Of a DNA stretch of 64,000 nt, positions 34,362 to 46,231 are shown piece after piece. Both the position numbers and the translations under genes were made by a program. How positions within the stretch are numbered: position 1 is the stretch's first letter; the number at the start of each line of letters is the position of its first letter. The DNA lies in contig JAMJFZ010001815.1 of the NCBI GenBank assembly GCA_026225945.1, forward strand, positions 2,556,001 to 2,620,000, in the 5' to 3' direction. The stretch comes from Cricetomys ansorgei (taxonomy: Eukaryota > Chordata > Mammalia > Rodentia > Nesomyidae). The notes below the pieces were generated by a model, which saw only the letters and a program-made list of their open reading frames with translations, searched no databases and was not told where the DNA came from.

Positions 34362-34790
34362 TTGTGCATGAATGTTCTTAGTAGCAATAATCATGAAAAA
34401 GAATCAGTACTACCCAGATGTCCATTGGCCAAGGAGCTGCTAAGTAGGGTGTGACGTATCTACACAATGAGTTATATTCCCAGGAACAGAAAGGAATCAA
34501 GCGACTACATGAACTACAACATGGGCAAAATTTGAAAACATTGTAAATGGGAATAGCCATCAGAAAACACTATGGATGGCACCATTGCGTTGATTTGAAA
34601 TTCTAAAACAGATAAAGGCGTGGAGACAGAAAGCACGTGATTGGTTGTTGGGGCTGAGAGAGGAGGGTGAGGGGTGAGTGGGTGGATAGGGAACCACCGT
34701 AGGGGCAAGATGGGGAGTGGCTGCTAATAAGGAGATAATTCGGGGGCGGGGAATGTGGTAATAAAAATATCCAAAAACAAGTTGTGAGCA
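33420..34790 (+). mobile_element. LINE-1 ORF2 end to 3' end, with embedded (CA)n
   Basis: tcagcaaatggtgcaggaaaa, aatggatcgaagacctaaaca and gaagaatgacattagacccat are typical late ORF2 phrases. After an A-run (33,991-34,007) and more decayed L1 comes the 3' end (tacccagatgtccattggcc; ttatattcccaggaacagaaa). Not coding. Confidence 0.7.
34320..34359. repeat. (CA)n microsatellite
   Basis: About 20 uninterrupted CA units within the L1 fragment. Confidence 0.97.
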
Positions 34791-35683
34791 CTATGCGACT
34801 CTAGGAACGTGTTAAAAAAATGACCGAACAGTTAAAACAGTGAGTGCGGAGATGAGCTACCTGTATTTCATCCTGGATTCTTGAGGTAGGCTTCCAGCTT
34901 TTCTTGTGCTCTGCTGCTGGGCTGTGTTGGGCTGGATAGAAACATGCTTAACCTGCACGGAGGACAAGATTGTGTCAGTACAAGTCACTTGCCCAAATGT
35001 TGATCCAGCCCTGGCAAGTCTAAAGTTAGAGGACTTTTGAAATAACAGAACGAATTCAGCAGGTTTGCCTTCTGTTTTATTCTGCTCCCTTCTGTTCACT
35101 GACTGAAGTTTGGAATCCTCTTGCCTTCGAAGTGTATCTGTATGAACTACTGGTTAACCCATTTCCATGGCTCTAGAATGCTACATACCAGCAATAACCA
35201 GTGGTAGCCAGACCCGCATGTGCAGATGTTGAGGATTAAGTTTCCAGCCCCAGGGAGCATCTTGGTTTCGTGATGCTGGCTTCCTTTATGTATTTTCCAG
35301 ATTGTATTAACCATAAATCTCCCTCAGCATGGATCAGGCACTCATTCTTCTCTGTAAGCCACTGATAGATGGCTAGAGCCCATGTCGTCCTTTATGAGGC
35401 TCAAAACATGCCAGCCTGCACAGCCTCTCACCTGGCTGCACCAAAGGCACAGAGGTGCTCAGACAGCACGAGGCCTCGTGAGCCCCTGTGGAAGCCACTG
35501 TGAGGCTTACACCATCGGTCTTGTTCATCAACAGTTCCTCCTGTCCCAATCCATAGCAACTGGAGACCAAATCCATCTCAGGACCCCTCTTTTCTCTTTC
35601 CGTGCCCTGGCTGAATATTCAGTGAAAATCCCTGCACACACATCATTGGTGAGCTTCTTCGGAAAGGGTTTCTCCTTCTAGCC
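34791..35683. other. Single-copy DNA
   Basis: No gene recognised. A 99-codon plus frame (35,382-35,681) has no recognisable domain. Confidence 0.4.
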
Positions 35684-35832
35684 TTTTTGTTTGTTTGTTT
35701 TGATTGTTTTTGTTTCTGTTGAGACAGGGTTTCTCTATTGTAAGTCTGACTGTCCTGGAACTCACTCTGTAGACTATACTGGCCTCAAACTCTTCCTGCC
35801 TCTGCCTCTCAAGCTCTGGGATTAAAAGAGAT
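35684..35832 (-). mobile_element. B1 SINE, antisense
   Basis: A T-rich tail (35,689-35,714), then gagacagggtttctctattg, tgtcctggaactcactctgt and tctcaagctctgggattaaa. The 7SL-derived B1 head is truncated at the right. Confidence 0.9.
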
Positions 35833-36404
35833 TTAAGGAGACTTAACATGCTTTCTAGAAAATGGAAGCTTCTACTGGCCGGTGACTAACTTACTAAGAT
35901 TCTCGAAAACAAATCAGAACAGATGTTCCTGCCATCTATTGTATTTCTACAAGAAGAAAGCAGAAATAATTGAAATAACTAAAAGGACCATACTATGAAT
36001 TTTAAATTAAAAGACACTGTGGGGTGGTAAGGGGGTGGAGTGGAGATCTGAGTCAGCAATGGAGTGCTCCCCCAATCTCCTGTGCAGTCCTTCCCAGCCC
36101 TTCCCCAATTCTCACAGCACCCTGTCTGCCTGCCCTCCCAACTGCCAGTTACCCTAGCTGCTCTGCGCCTCCCAAAGGTGCCTCTTCCGCTGTGTGAGAC
36201 CTCAAGGTCCCTAGAAACTGATACAACAATGGCGCTCAGCCTCACAGAGGCAGCTGAACTAGGGGGCTCAAAACTAGTAACAGGAACACTCTGTGAATAA
36301 GTGAGTTGAACATCTTGCTGTATTGTGTTAACACAAAATGCAACGGTGAATCGGCTTTGAGTGAAGAAACCACTGAATCTGGGATATGGGAAATCGTTGG
36401 TCTT
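35833..36404. other. Undetermined DNA, locally C/T-rich
   Basis: A 168-codon minus frame spans 35,979-36,485 but shows no recognisable domain and crosses into a transposon fossil, so I treat it as chance. Confidence 0.4.
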
Positions 36405-36580
36405 GCCAATCTGTGGTCTCAGCATCACAGATTCGATAGACCAAGGGCTCAAAATGCCCCCTTTTATTCCATTTGGACTTAACATCGACTTTTCTGTCAG
36501 TATTCCCTAAACAATGTGTAATAGGAATTTTTGCATGGCATTTTTTTGTTGCACTGAGAAATACAGGACCCCTGGAGCTG
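36405..36580. mobile_element. Old DNA transposon fossil
   Basis: ctgtggtctcagcatcacag, attcgatagaccaagggctc and gtattccctaaacaatgtg follow the order of an ancient pogo/Tigger-type terminal region. Related to the fossils at 5.6 and 18.7 kb. Confidence 0.4.
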
Positions 36581-36720
36581 GACTTCTCAAAAATGTCCAC
36601 TCACATTGACGACCCTAAGTACACTTTACATAGGTGTGAAAAAGGAGGCATACAATGTGAACATTTACTGGTAATAGATGTATTTTAAAACAATCCTTTG
36701 GTGTACATGCACCTGTACCA

Positions 36721-37240
36721 TTTATTTCGGATGGAAGCAAATCTGCATATTAATGAGAGAGAGGCGACATTTTATTCAATGAATTAAATTTTGGTGGGAT
36801 ATTGGACAGGGCACAAAGCATCTCCAATATTTTTCAAAACTGATCGACGTTTTAATTACATAATTGCTAACGCTGCGCATACTGTTTCACATAAATACGT
36901 ACGACAAAACGGTAGTAGTATGTTTAAGCCCATCAGAAACTATCGGAAGTTCTGTCCCCGTTCCAAGTCAGAATGCATTACAGTTTATGAAACTCAAGTC
37001 AGCGAGGCAAACAATAGTATTTTAAATCAAACGTTCTAACATTATACAATCTTGAGATACTGAAGAGCGCCCGGGAGGAAGATATTTAAAGCCGTTGCTT
37101 TCTTTAATTAAGCCACTGTGTTCCTACAAGAACGGAACACTTCAGTTCATGGCGTACAGCAGGCTTGACTCAAGGTGTCTCAGAAAACTTCTGTTGGTAT
37201 TGCGTACAACGGTGTGCACAGCGCAGGGGCACAAGCGGTG
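36721..37240. promoter_or_regulatory. Candidate conserved non-coding element, CpG-undepleted and AT-rich
   Basis: About 22 CpGs in 520 bp at roughly 40% GC by manual count, close to the number expected without CpG decay. It carries AT-rich cores (ctgcatattaatga; tttaattacataattgc; tttctttaattaagcc) and has no repeat match that I recognise. An 82-codon plus frame (36,791-37,039) crosses it, also unrecognised. Inference: a constrained or germline-unmethylated element, for example an enhancer. Confidence 0.4.
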
Positions 37241-37448
37241 TGTTCTCAATCAAGGTTGCAGTGAGGTTGCATGATACAGCACAGGCCAGGTCTGTCCAGA
37301 ACACCTCAGATTCATCACACATTTAATTTTGACTTAATTTTTGGTCAATGAACATTGAAACATCTTTTTTTTTGGGGGGGGGGTGCTAAATTGTTTGTGA
37401 CTTCCTTGCCCCTCACATTCAGCTCATTTAAGAAGTTCGAAGTTAGAG
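37241..37448. other. Single-copy DNA with a T/G homopolymer pair
   Basis: The run tttttttttggggggggggt lies at about 37,365-37,384. Nothing else recognised. Confidence 0.5.
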
Positions 37449-37672
37449 CAACAGTTCTCAACCTGTGGATCATGACCCCTTTGGGATCGAGTGACCCTTT
37501 CATGGGAGACCTAAGATCATCTGCATATCAGATATTTACATTATGTTTCATAAGAGTCACAAACTTATGGGGATGAAGTAGCAACCAAAATATTTTTCAT
37601 GATTGATTGAGGGTTACTACAACATGAGGAGCTGTATTAAAGGATCACAGTTAGGAAGGTTGAGAATTCTTA
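37449..37672 (+). mobile_element. URR1 hAT-Charlie element
   Basis: Terminal inverted repeats caacagttctcaacctgtgg (left) and gttgagaattctt (right). The body (atcagatatttacattatg; gatgaagtagcaaccaaaat; catgaggagctgtattaaagg, part) matches the non-autonomous rodent URR1. Confidence 0.85.
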
Positions 37673-38939
37673 AAAGTAGAGAAAAGGATGTGTATTGCTT
37701 ATACACAAATGCTGAACTGTTTTCTGTATCAGACTCCTGCATTTTAGTGTTGATGGAGAAGACTGTGGTATTTTCAAGGTCTTTACTGTGGATGGCCTTC
37801 TATGAGCAGCACGGGTGTTTCATGACGGAATTAAAAGCAATCTAACCCCAGTCTTAGGTACCACAAAGAATGAAAATATGCTTCAAAATTAGTGGGAACT
37901 GATAGTCCAAATATAGAAAATGCATCAGCAAAAGGTGGAAACAGATGAGGACTTGCATTCCACATGGGTGAACTGACCATGATGACGGCAGAAGGAAAGA
38001 TGGAAGATACGAGGAGAAAGGGGACTTGGGCTTGTACTCCCTCTATCACACCGTCACCCACAACTGGACACTTGCTTGTCTTCCCCAAACTGATCATCAT
38101 CTTCTATGATGAGGAGATGCCAGGGCAGGGGGCAGAATAAAGTCAAGGACTTGGGAACACGAAGCGAGAAGGCAAGTCGGGGATGTGTGTGAAAAGCCAA
38201 CTTCCCTGAGAAAGGGAGGGAGAGCAAATGTACTTTCTACTCTAGTGCCCCCTTAAATGAATGGAGCTACCTTGCTCCCACCCTGACTCCTGGGGAGTTC
38301 AGAGCCTCTGCGTAGATGAGTTACCAATCCCCATGCCACTTAACAACACAAAATGCACCTTTCTTACCTGTAGCATCATGGATGAATTATTTACAAAGCT
38401 AGAAAGCCTTTTGGCTGGTCTTTGAAGAGGTTCCCTTTGTTCTTGTGACTCAAAAGCAAAAGCAAATGCACACTACAGAAGTAACTGTTCAATGGATCAT
38501 GTGGGTCAGAGAATGGGGCTAATTCAGTCACTTGAGCCTTTTCCATTTGAAATTGCTCTTGGCCACCAGGCACAGAAGAATTATGGGTTTTGTCTGGCAA
38601 CATCATCTGTTACAAAGAACTGGGTACGGTGACAATGAATCTCTCCCGTGCTTTTCCTTATTGAGAAGGTGAATCCATCAACCAAGACACTCTGGGGAGG
38701 GGGGGCGAGGGCAGACCATCAAATATAGCAGTCTTTCCTGTCAAAATAGAAGCCCAATGTCTTGGATCAATCTTTTCTCTAGGCATCTCTGCCCTGACTT
38801 GGAAAGTCAGTCCACACAGTAGAGTCAAGATCACTGATGGTAAGTGACAGAATTTCGAAAGTTCTACAGATAACAGCATATCAGAAACCACGACTCATTC
38901 CTGATTCTCCGCATAATTTGTAAACCTTATTTAACTTGA
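37673..38939. other. Single-copy DNA
   Basis: No gene or repeat recognised. Several 70-90 codon frames, none with a domain. Confidence 0.45.
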
Positions 38940-39220
38940 TAACCAATTAAGTATTTTTAAGTTGAATGGGTTAAGCAATATATGAGTCTGAAATCCAAAA
39001 TGTGCCCAAACCTCAAATTCCTTGATCAGCGATGGGGCACCAAATCTAAGAATAATAGGAATAAAAGAAGGAGAAGAAACCCAGATCAAAAGCACAGAAA
39101 ATATTTTCAACAAAATCATCAAAGAAAAAATTTCCCTACCCTAAAGAAGGAGATGTCTATTAAGGTACAAGAAGCATACAGAACACCAAATAAACTGGAA
39201 TACAAAATAAATTTCCCTCA
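38940..39220 (+). mobile_element. Host LINE-1, left part (ORF1 region)
   Basis: caccaaatctaagaataata, aaaggcacagaa-type text (39,091 on) and gaagcatacagaacaccaaat are ORF1 C-terminal sequence, frameshifted. It stops at the target duplication aaaataaatttccctca (39,204-39,220) and resumes at 41,416. Confidence 0.8.
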
Positions 39221-41227
39221 AAATGCAAATCAAAACTACTCTGAGATTCCAACTTACACCTGTCAGAATGGTCAAAACCAGTAACACAAGTGACAGCTCA
39301 TGCTGGTGAGGATGTGGAGTAGGAGAACACTCCTACGTTGCTGGTGGCAGTGCAAACTTGCACAGTCACTACAGGAAGCAATATGGCAGCTCCTCCAAAA
39401 GTTGGGAACCAACCTACCTCAAGACCCAGCTATACCACTCTTGGGCATGTACCCAAAGGATGCTTCACCCTACTACAAGGACACTTTCTCAGTCATGTGC
39501 ATTGTTGTTTTATTCACAATAGCCGGAAACTGGAAACAACCTAGATGTTCCTCAACAGAAGAATGGGATAGAAAAAAACGGGTACATTTACACAATGGAA
39601 TATTACTCAGCTGGTAAAAATGACATAATGAAATTTTCGAAAATGGATGGAACTAAAAAAAGCTATCCTGAGAAACACAATCCAGAACCATTAAGATGAT
39701 ACGGTATTATATGCAGTTAATAGTCACTGAACAAATAACAACCAAGATATAATTTGAAACCCAGAGAGGTTAGGTGCAGAGGAAGTGCCTGGGGGGGCAC
39801 ATGGATCGCCCTGGGCGGGGGACATAGAAGAGATCTTATGGGTGGACTGGGGACAGGAGGAATGAGAATGGGAAGATCAGGTAGGGAGGGGCAGAGAGAT
39901 GGGGTTGAGGGAGGAAATTTGTGTAGAGTCGGATAGAATTGAGGGGCATTTGAGGGGTGATATGGAAACCAAGTGCAGTGGAAATTTCCAGAAATGTATT
40001 TAGGATATCCTAGTGCAGTCTCCAAATAATAAGGGAGACATCTCTTGTCACCAAATGAAGCTTCCAGTACTAGGACTAGGTTACATCCAATGGAGCTGTT
40101 GGCCAACGGAATCCCGTGGAAATCCCCAAACAATCCAGACTTTTGCCAAGATAAGAGGTTGCTCTCTACAAACTGACAGCAAGGCCCTAATGCTGAAGGT
40201 AACACCCACACAACTCACTGAACTTGGAGAGGGTGAGCTGGTGCCTACATGGAGCCTTCACCCTATGATCTAGTGTCTCTGGCACACAAAGGTACTCTTC
40301 AGGACACCAAGAGAGTAACATAAACTCCAACCTAGCCAAAAAACCTTTGATATACAATATTTCCTGCTGCAAAATGGACTGGGACAATGGTGGCACAGAA
40401 CTTGTGGCAGTAACCAATGGATGTCTGTTTTGACTTAAGACCCACCCTGGAAGATGGAACTCACACCCAATATTGCTTGGGTGACCAAGAACCAGAGACT
40501 AGATAGCCCCGAGACCTAGGGTAAAGCCATATACTACTGATCTAAAAACAAGTAGTAAGACTCCTAATGATACGCTACTATTCTCATACACCGGTGCCTT
40601 ACTCAGCCAGCATCAGAGAAGCTTCCTCCTGCAGCAGACGGGAACAAACACAGAGATCCACAACCAGATATTCTGCAAAGAGTGAGACCTTGAAACACAC
40701 AGTTCTAAATGTGACTTCTCCATCAAATCCCTCTCCACAGAGCTTAGGGAACCCCATGAAAGAGTGGGCAGAAACAGTGTGAGAGCCAGAGAAGATGGAA
40801 GACACCAAGAGAACGAAGACCTCTCAATCCACTGAGCAAGGCTCATATGAGCTCACAGAAACAGAAGCAGCGAGCACAGGGCCTGTGCAGGTCTGCACCA
40901 GGTCCTCTGTGAACGTGTTACAGCTTTCGGTTACCCACTTCTATGAAACTCCTGAGTGGGTCTCTGACTCTTGTGACTTCTCTTGGGGCCCTTTTATTTT
41001 TCTGTTGGCTTATATTGTCCAACTTTGATGTGATGTTTCTTGTTTTACCTTATTATATTTTCTTTTGTTGTGTTGGGTTGTTATCTCTTAGAACGTCTGT
41101 TCTTTGTTAATGAGAGACAGACAGGGAGTTGATCCAGAGTGGAAAAGAAGTGGAGAGGAACCAGGAGGCGTAGAGATAGGGAAAAGTGTACTCAAGATAT
41201 ATATATGAAATATGAATTTATTTTTTA
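39221..41227 (+). mobile_element. Guest LINE-1, 5'-truncated, with full 3' UTR (Lx-like)
   Basis: Begins in late ORF2 (caaatcaaaactactctgag, then cattcacaatagccggaaac-type text at 39,513 on) and runs through a long non-coding 3' UTR to about 41,227. The G-rich part near 39,785-39,930 is the polypurine-like 3' UTR segment. Flanked by a 17-bp target duplication at 39,204-39,220 and 41,416-41,432 (two mismatches). Confidence 0.85.
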
Positions 41228-41228
41228 A

Positions 41229-41391
41229 GCTGGGTGGTGGTGGCGCACGCCTTTAATCACAGCAAGGCAGAGGCAGGTGGATCTCTGTGAGTTCAAGGCC
41301 AGCCTGGTCTACAGAGTGAGTTCCAGGGTAGCCAGAGTTACAACAAAGAAACCCTGTCTCAAAAAACTAAAATAAATAAATAAATAAATAA
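41229..41391 (+). mobile_element. B1 SINE in the tail of the guest L1
   Basis: gctgggtggtggtggcgcac, gaggcaggtggatctctgtg, caaggccagcctggtctaca and an (AAAT)n tail. Target duplication: gaatttatttttta (41,214 on) and gaatctatttttaa (41,392-41,405). Confidence 0.93.
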
Positions 41392-41738
41392 GAATCTATT
41401 TTTAATAAAAGGGGGAAAATAAACTTCCATCAGCATATAATAATCAAAACACTAAAGGTGCAGAAAAAAGAAAGAATACTAAAACCTGCAAGGGAAAAAG
41501 ACCAAGTCACCTATAAAAAAGACCTTTTAGAATAATATGTGACTTCTCAATGGAGACTCTAAAAGCCAGAAGGGCCTAGACAAATGTTCTACAAACTCTA
41601 AGCGACCACAGATGCCAGTCCAGGCTACTATACCCAGAAGAACTTTCAATCACAATAAATGGCGAAAATAAGACATTCCATGATAAAACGAAATTTAAGT
41701 AGTATCTATCTATGAATCCAGCCCTACAGAAGGAAGAA

Positions 41739-41956
41739 CGGTGGTTCTCAACCTGTGGGTTGAGACCTCTTTAGACCTCTTAGAGTCAAAAGACCTTTTC
41801 ACAGGGATTGTCCAAGACCATCTGCATATCAGATATTCGCATTATGGGTTGTAACAGTAGCAAAATCACAGTTATGAAGTAGCAACAAAAATAATGAGTC
41901 ACCACTACATAAGGAACTATGATGACTCAGGGTATTAGAGAGGCTGAGAACCACTG
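41739..41956 (+). mobile_element. URR1 hAT-Charlie element within the host L1
   Basis: Ends cggtggttctcaacctgtgg and ggctgagaaccactg are imperfect inverted repeats. L1 ORF1-end sequence (ccagccctacagaag; tagaaggaaaactccaatat) lies on either side. The internal body is the standard URR1 layout. Confidence 0.85.
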
Positions 41957-42068
41957 CACACTGCACTAGAAGGAAAACTCCAATATAAAGAGGTTAACTG
42001 CACCCAGGAAAACACAAGGAATAAATAATCCCAAACCAGCAAATCAAAAGAGAGGAAACACACACATA

Positions 42069-42121
42069 CCACCATCACTACCACCACCACCACCACCACC
42101 ACAACAACAACAATAACAAAA
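42069..42121. repeat. (CCA)n-(CAA)n trinucleotide repeat
   Basis: CAC/CCA units run into CAA/CAATAA units. On the minus strand they encode a run of Val, an artefact. Confidence 0.93.
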
Positions 42122-43440
42122 TAACAGGAATCAGAAAGCACTGCTCATTGATATTTCCCAACATCAGTGGCTTTAATTCCCCCAATAAAAAGACACAATC
42201 TAACAGAATGTATGGGGAAGCAGGATCCATCCTTGTCATCAAGATCAGACATCACCACAGGGTAAAAAGAGGGAAAACGATATCCTGAGCAAATGGACCT
42301 AAGAAGAAAGCTGGAGTATCCATTTTAATATCTGACAAAAATAGAATTCAAACCAAAACTAATCGGTAGAGATTAGGAAGGATACTATGTACACATCAAA
42401 GGGAAAAAAATCTACCAAAAGGACATTGCAGTTCTTAACATCTTATGTGCCAAACACAAGGGCACCAAGTTCATAAAAGAAACGCTACTACAGCTAAATC
42501 CCATATTGACCCTCACACACTGATAGGAGGAGACTTCAGTACCCAGCTCTTGCCAAGAAACAGGTCTTCCAGGAAAAACTAAACAGAAAGATGCTAGAGC
42601 TGACAAACTTTATAAACCAAATGGATCTAACAGATATTTACAGAACATTTCATCCAAACACAATATTTCTTCTTCTCAGCACCTCATGGAAATTTCTCTA
42701 AAATTGACCACATCTTCAGACACAAACCAAATCTCAACAGATACAGAAAATTGAAATAACACCCTACATCCTGTCTGACTGCCACAGATTAAAGCAAAAG
42801 ACATCAGAAAGTTTACAAACTCATAGAAAGTGAACAACTCTCTACTGAGTGAAACACAGGACAAGACAGAGATCAAAGACTTTCTAGAATTGAATGAAAA
42901 TGAATCCACAGCATACCCAACTTGTGGGACACAACGACAGTGGTGCTAAGAGGCAAGTTCATGGTACTAAGTGCTACATAAAAATATTGGAGAGATCTCA
43001 TGCTAGTAACTCAACTACATACCTGAATGCTCTAGAATAAAAAGAAGGAATCACACCCACAAGAGGGAGATGGCAAAGAATAACCAAACTCTGGAATGAA
43101 ATCAATAAAATAGAATCAAACAAACAGCACAAAGAAATAACGAAACAGAGATTTGGTTCTTTGAAGATTGACAAAACTTTATCTGACTTAACTAAAAGCC
43201 AGGCAAAGAATATCCAAGTTAACAAAATTATAAATGAAAAGGGGACTATAACAACAGACACTGGGGAAATTCAGAGAATCATAAGGGCATATAATAAAAG
43301 CCAAACTAGAAAATCTTTGGATCATTTTCTCAATACATACCATTTAGCAAAGTTAAATCAAGATCTGATAAGAATTTAAACAGACTTATATCCCCTAGTG
43401 AAATAGAAGCAGTCATTAAAGCCCAGGGTAGGAAGGAAGA

Positions 43441-44789
43441 GCCCAGAATAGTAAGACCGCAAGAACAGACAGTACACGCCCAGAGCAGAGCTGTCTGAAG
43501 GGGCTCAGGACCTCATTCCCAAGAATCTGAAGGTCACTGCTGCAAGCACAGTTTTCTCAGAGGTTTTAGCTTTAAAGAGAGAATTTTAGGGGCAAGGAGA
43601 AAATGGCCCACTGCGGTGCATGGTAACACATACGTTCACCCCCTAACCCAAAGGTTTAGAAACACTGTTCTGCCACCCACAGACAGCATAGTTAAACATT
43701 CTGCCTAGCTTCCATGGCTGCCTGTTATCCCATTGCATGAGTGCCTGGTGATTAATTTCACTAATTCCCTCCTAAACTCACATGAATTAGTTGAAATTTC
43801 TTTTTGTCATTACAAAAATTTCTGCACTCCCAACCTTTGTTAGTTCAGATCATGTATATGTAAAGCAGGTCCCAGGTAATCTTGAGTTCCAACCCGAGGG
43901 TCCCCAACTGCCAGCTCTCCAATTACCAGTGGCTAAGGAAAGCCACCAACTCCTTAGTCCAATGAGAGCATCTCTACTCTGGTTTAATCTCTTTAGTCGA
44001 GTTCTGCAGGGCATGGTCAGTAGAGACCCCAGATGGGATGTTCATCTGCTCAGCCACACAAGGACTTGTGTGGAGGAAAGGCCAGGCAACAGCTCAAGGA
44101 ACTAGAACACTAGGTAATCATCTAATCATGCCTGAAGGACATCTGGGAGGAAATTGATAAGTTACCAGGCTCTGGAACCCAACAGGCACTGGTGTACAAG
44201 GATAGTCTTGCAGATCGCCATGTTCGGAGAAAGTCTCCAGTATGGAGGATCTGCCTTCCCAGAGATTTCAGCTTTAGAGAATTAGAATTAACTTAAATGA
44301 GAAAAGTTTTAGATTGAAAGTCTGTTTCCAGAAGTTTCCATCAAGTACATCCCTAATGAGCCGATTTGAGCCTGAACAGGGCATGGCAGGGTTTAGGATG
44401 CTACACAGATACAGGCAGGAGGATTACTGTTGCCTCGCATGGAAGCAGTGTCTCTGGGTAGCCTGTATGGCGGGCTGGAATGGGTTACTGATGAGTTGGG
44501 CTGATTGGCCATCTGGATAGTTGGTGGACCCTCACATGGGTTGGTGGATCCTGGGCCTTCCAAACTCATCTATCATTCCTCCTCTAGTCATTCCTGACTA
44601 CAGTCCTAAGTAGCAGGATGACTTATTAGCCTCTGCTATGCTATCCACATGGTTAAGTGTGGGCCATGATCTCAGCAGACCTGGACTACTTGACAGGCAG
44701 TATCCTGCAGCATTAGGAACAAGCTAATATCAGACCTCGAATTCCTGGTGCTGGAAAGAATAAGCTATTTCCCAACCTTCCATGGGCAC
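43441..44789. other. Undetermined DNA
   Basis: No gene. A related phrase occurs twice: aggttttagctttaaagagag (43,561 on) and gagatttcagctttagagaat (44,261 on), suggesting a decayed repeated unit about 700 bp apart. A hAT-like end (cccaaaggtttagaaacactg) lies at about 43,648. Confidence 0.35.
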
Positions 44790-45136
44790 TGAGGCGGTTT
44801 GAATGAAAATGAATGACCCCCATAGGCCCGTAGAGAGTGTACTATCAGAAGATACTTGTCAGAGTAGGTGTGGCCTTGGAGGAAGTGTGTCACTGGTAAG
44901 TTTTGAGGTTTCAGACACTCAAGCCAAGCCCATGTCACTCCCTCTTCCTGCTGCCTATAGAGCTAGATGTAGACTCTCAGCTACCTCACCTGTACCATGT
45001 CTGCATGCTGCCATGCTTCCCACCATGATAACAGTGAACTAAACCTCTGAACTATAAGCCAGGCTCAATTAACTGTTTCCTTCATAGGAGTTGCTATGGT
45101 CATGGTGTCTCTTCACAGCAATAAAACCCTAAGACA
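44790..45136 (+). mobile_element. MTA/MTB-like MaLR LTR
   Basis: Starts tgaggcggtttgaatgaaaa, then ggtgtggccttggaggaagt, gctgccatgcttcccaccatg, a Pro/Leu-like tail and tctcttcacagcaataaaacc plus ctaagaca. LTR only. No 5-bp duplication found. Confidence 0.83.
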
Positions 45137-45351
45137 ACCGCCATTGAAACATCACCGTGATTTTCATTACTGTATCATGATGCCAAGACACTATATCTGA
45201 AATGTGCTGGTAGAAAGTCCACAGATGGATTCTCATCTTCCTTTTTGGGAAAGGAACTGCCCAGTGGGTCCATGGGCTCCAGCCTGGATACAGAATCCTA
45301 GCTCTATCTGTAGGCTTCCTGATGACAAATGCAAGATTCTCTCAGGGGTCC

Positions 45352-45410
45352 AGAGATTACAATGATAGAGAACGTGCCTAGCATGCAAGCAGCGTGCTCA
45401 GGGCTGAAGA
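45352..45410 (+). mobile_element. ID-like SINE fragment
   Basis: aatgatagagaacgtgccta and gcatgcaagcagcgtgctc resemble the centre of the ID element. Short and diverged. Confidence 0.4.
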
Positions 45411-45539
45411 CAGGCAGGGGAGGTAGACTGCGTCTGGTCTGCATCCCATCAGCCATATTCTTCTTTCTAGACTGAATGGTTTGACTTTATTTGCAGCAAG
45501 GTGGAAGGAGGGTGGAAAGGTATTCACGATGTTTGTTTT

Positions 45540-45925
45540 TAGTCTAAAGCATGAGTATCAGATGTCTTCTTATTGCTGGGATGTATATGGAACAAGCAAC
45601 TTAGGAAACAGAGCTTGCTTTGGTTCACAGACTGAGTTCCCAGCACATCACGGTGAACATAGCGGCAGGAGTATGAAATGGCAGATTACACTACGTCCTC
45701 AGTCAGGAAACAGAGAGACACAAAAGTACTGGTGCTCTGCTAGCTTTCTTCTTTCCTTTCAGTCCAGGACCCCAGCTCCTGGGATGGTGCCACTCACCTG
45801 CAGGGCAGATCCTCCTTCTTTAGTCAAATCTCTAGAAATACCTTCACAGACACATTCAGAGGAGTGTCTGCTGGGTGATTCTAAATCCAGTCAATTGTCA
45901 ATATTAACTTTCCCAAGTGTTCACC
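45540..45925 (-). mobile_element. MaLR-type LTR, antisense
   Basis: Same layout as 25,621-25,960, better preserved: ccaggaccccagctcctgg, gatggtgccactcacctgcag, aaataccttcacagacacatt and tgattctaaatccagtcaat. ERVL/MaLR group; subfamily not assigned. Confidence 0.65.
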
Positions 45926-46231
45926 AATAGGAGCTCAATAGAGGACAGAGCCACTTCCCAGTCATGAGGCCCCCATTGAAACAACAGCGAAACAAGAACA
46001 TCTGGCTAAATTCTTGTGAAGACAGGACACTAAATCTCAGGATATTGAAAGCAACCAAAGCTGTATTTTAACTAATTGAAATGTTTCCTCTTCAATGTCT
46101 AAATTGTTAGGTTTTTTTTTTTTAATTATCAAAATTTTTGGTAATTAAATTTTATCATTAAAAATTGCTTGGCATGGCTCCATGATTTGTATATTTATTT
46201 CAAAGTTATATGCAAGCCTAGTAGTGAAGTT

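Larger units (their letters stand above)
41416..43440 (+). mobile_element. Host LINE-1, right part (ORF1 end, ORF2 start)
   Basis: Resumes exactly where the left part stops: catataataatcaaaacacta, then ggagactctaaaagccagaag and ctatacccagaagaactttca (ORF1 end), then ORF2 endonuclease text (gacttcagtacccagctc; gatctaacagatatttacag; cacctcatggaaatttctc) and tttggttctttgaagattgac. Interrupted by URR1 and a CCA repeat. Truncated at about 43,440. Confidence 0.82.

Noticed and set aside
35979..36485. 168-codon minus-strand frame
   Set aside because: It crosses from C/T-rich single-copy DNA into a DNA transposon fossil, with no recognisable domain.
39300..39617. 105-codon plus-strand frame
   Set aside because: Out-of-context late ORF2 of a 5'-truncated L1, not a host gene.
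41935..42141. Minus-strand frame with a Val run resembling a membrane segment
   Set aside because: Translation of the CCA trinucleotide repeat.
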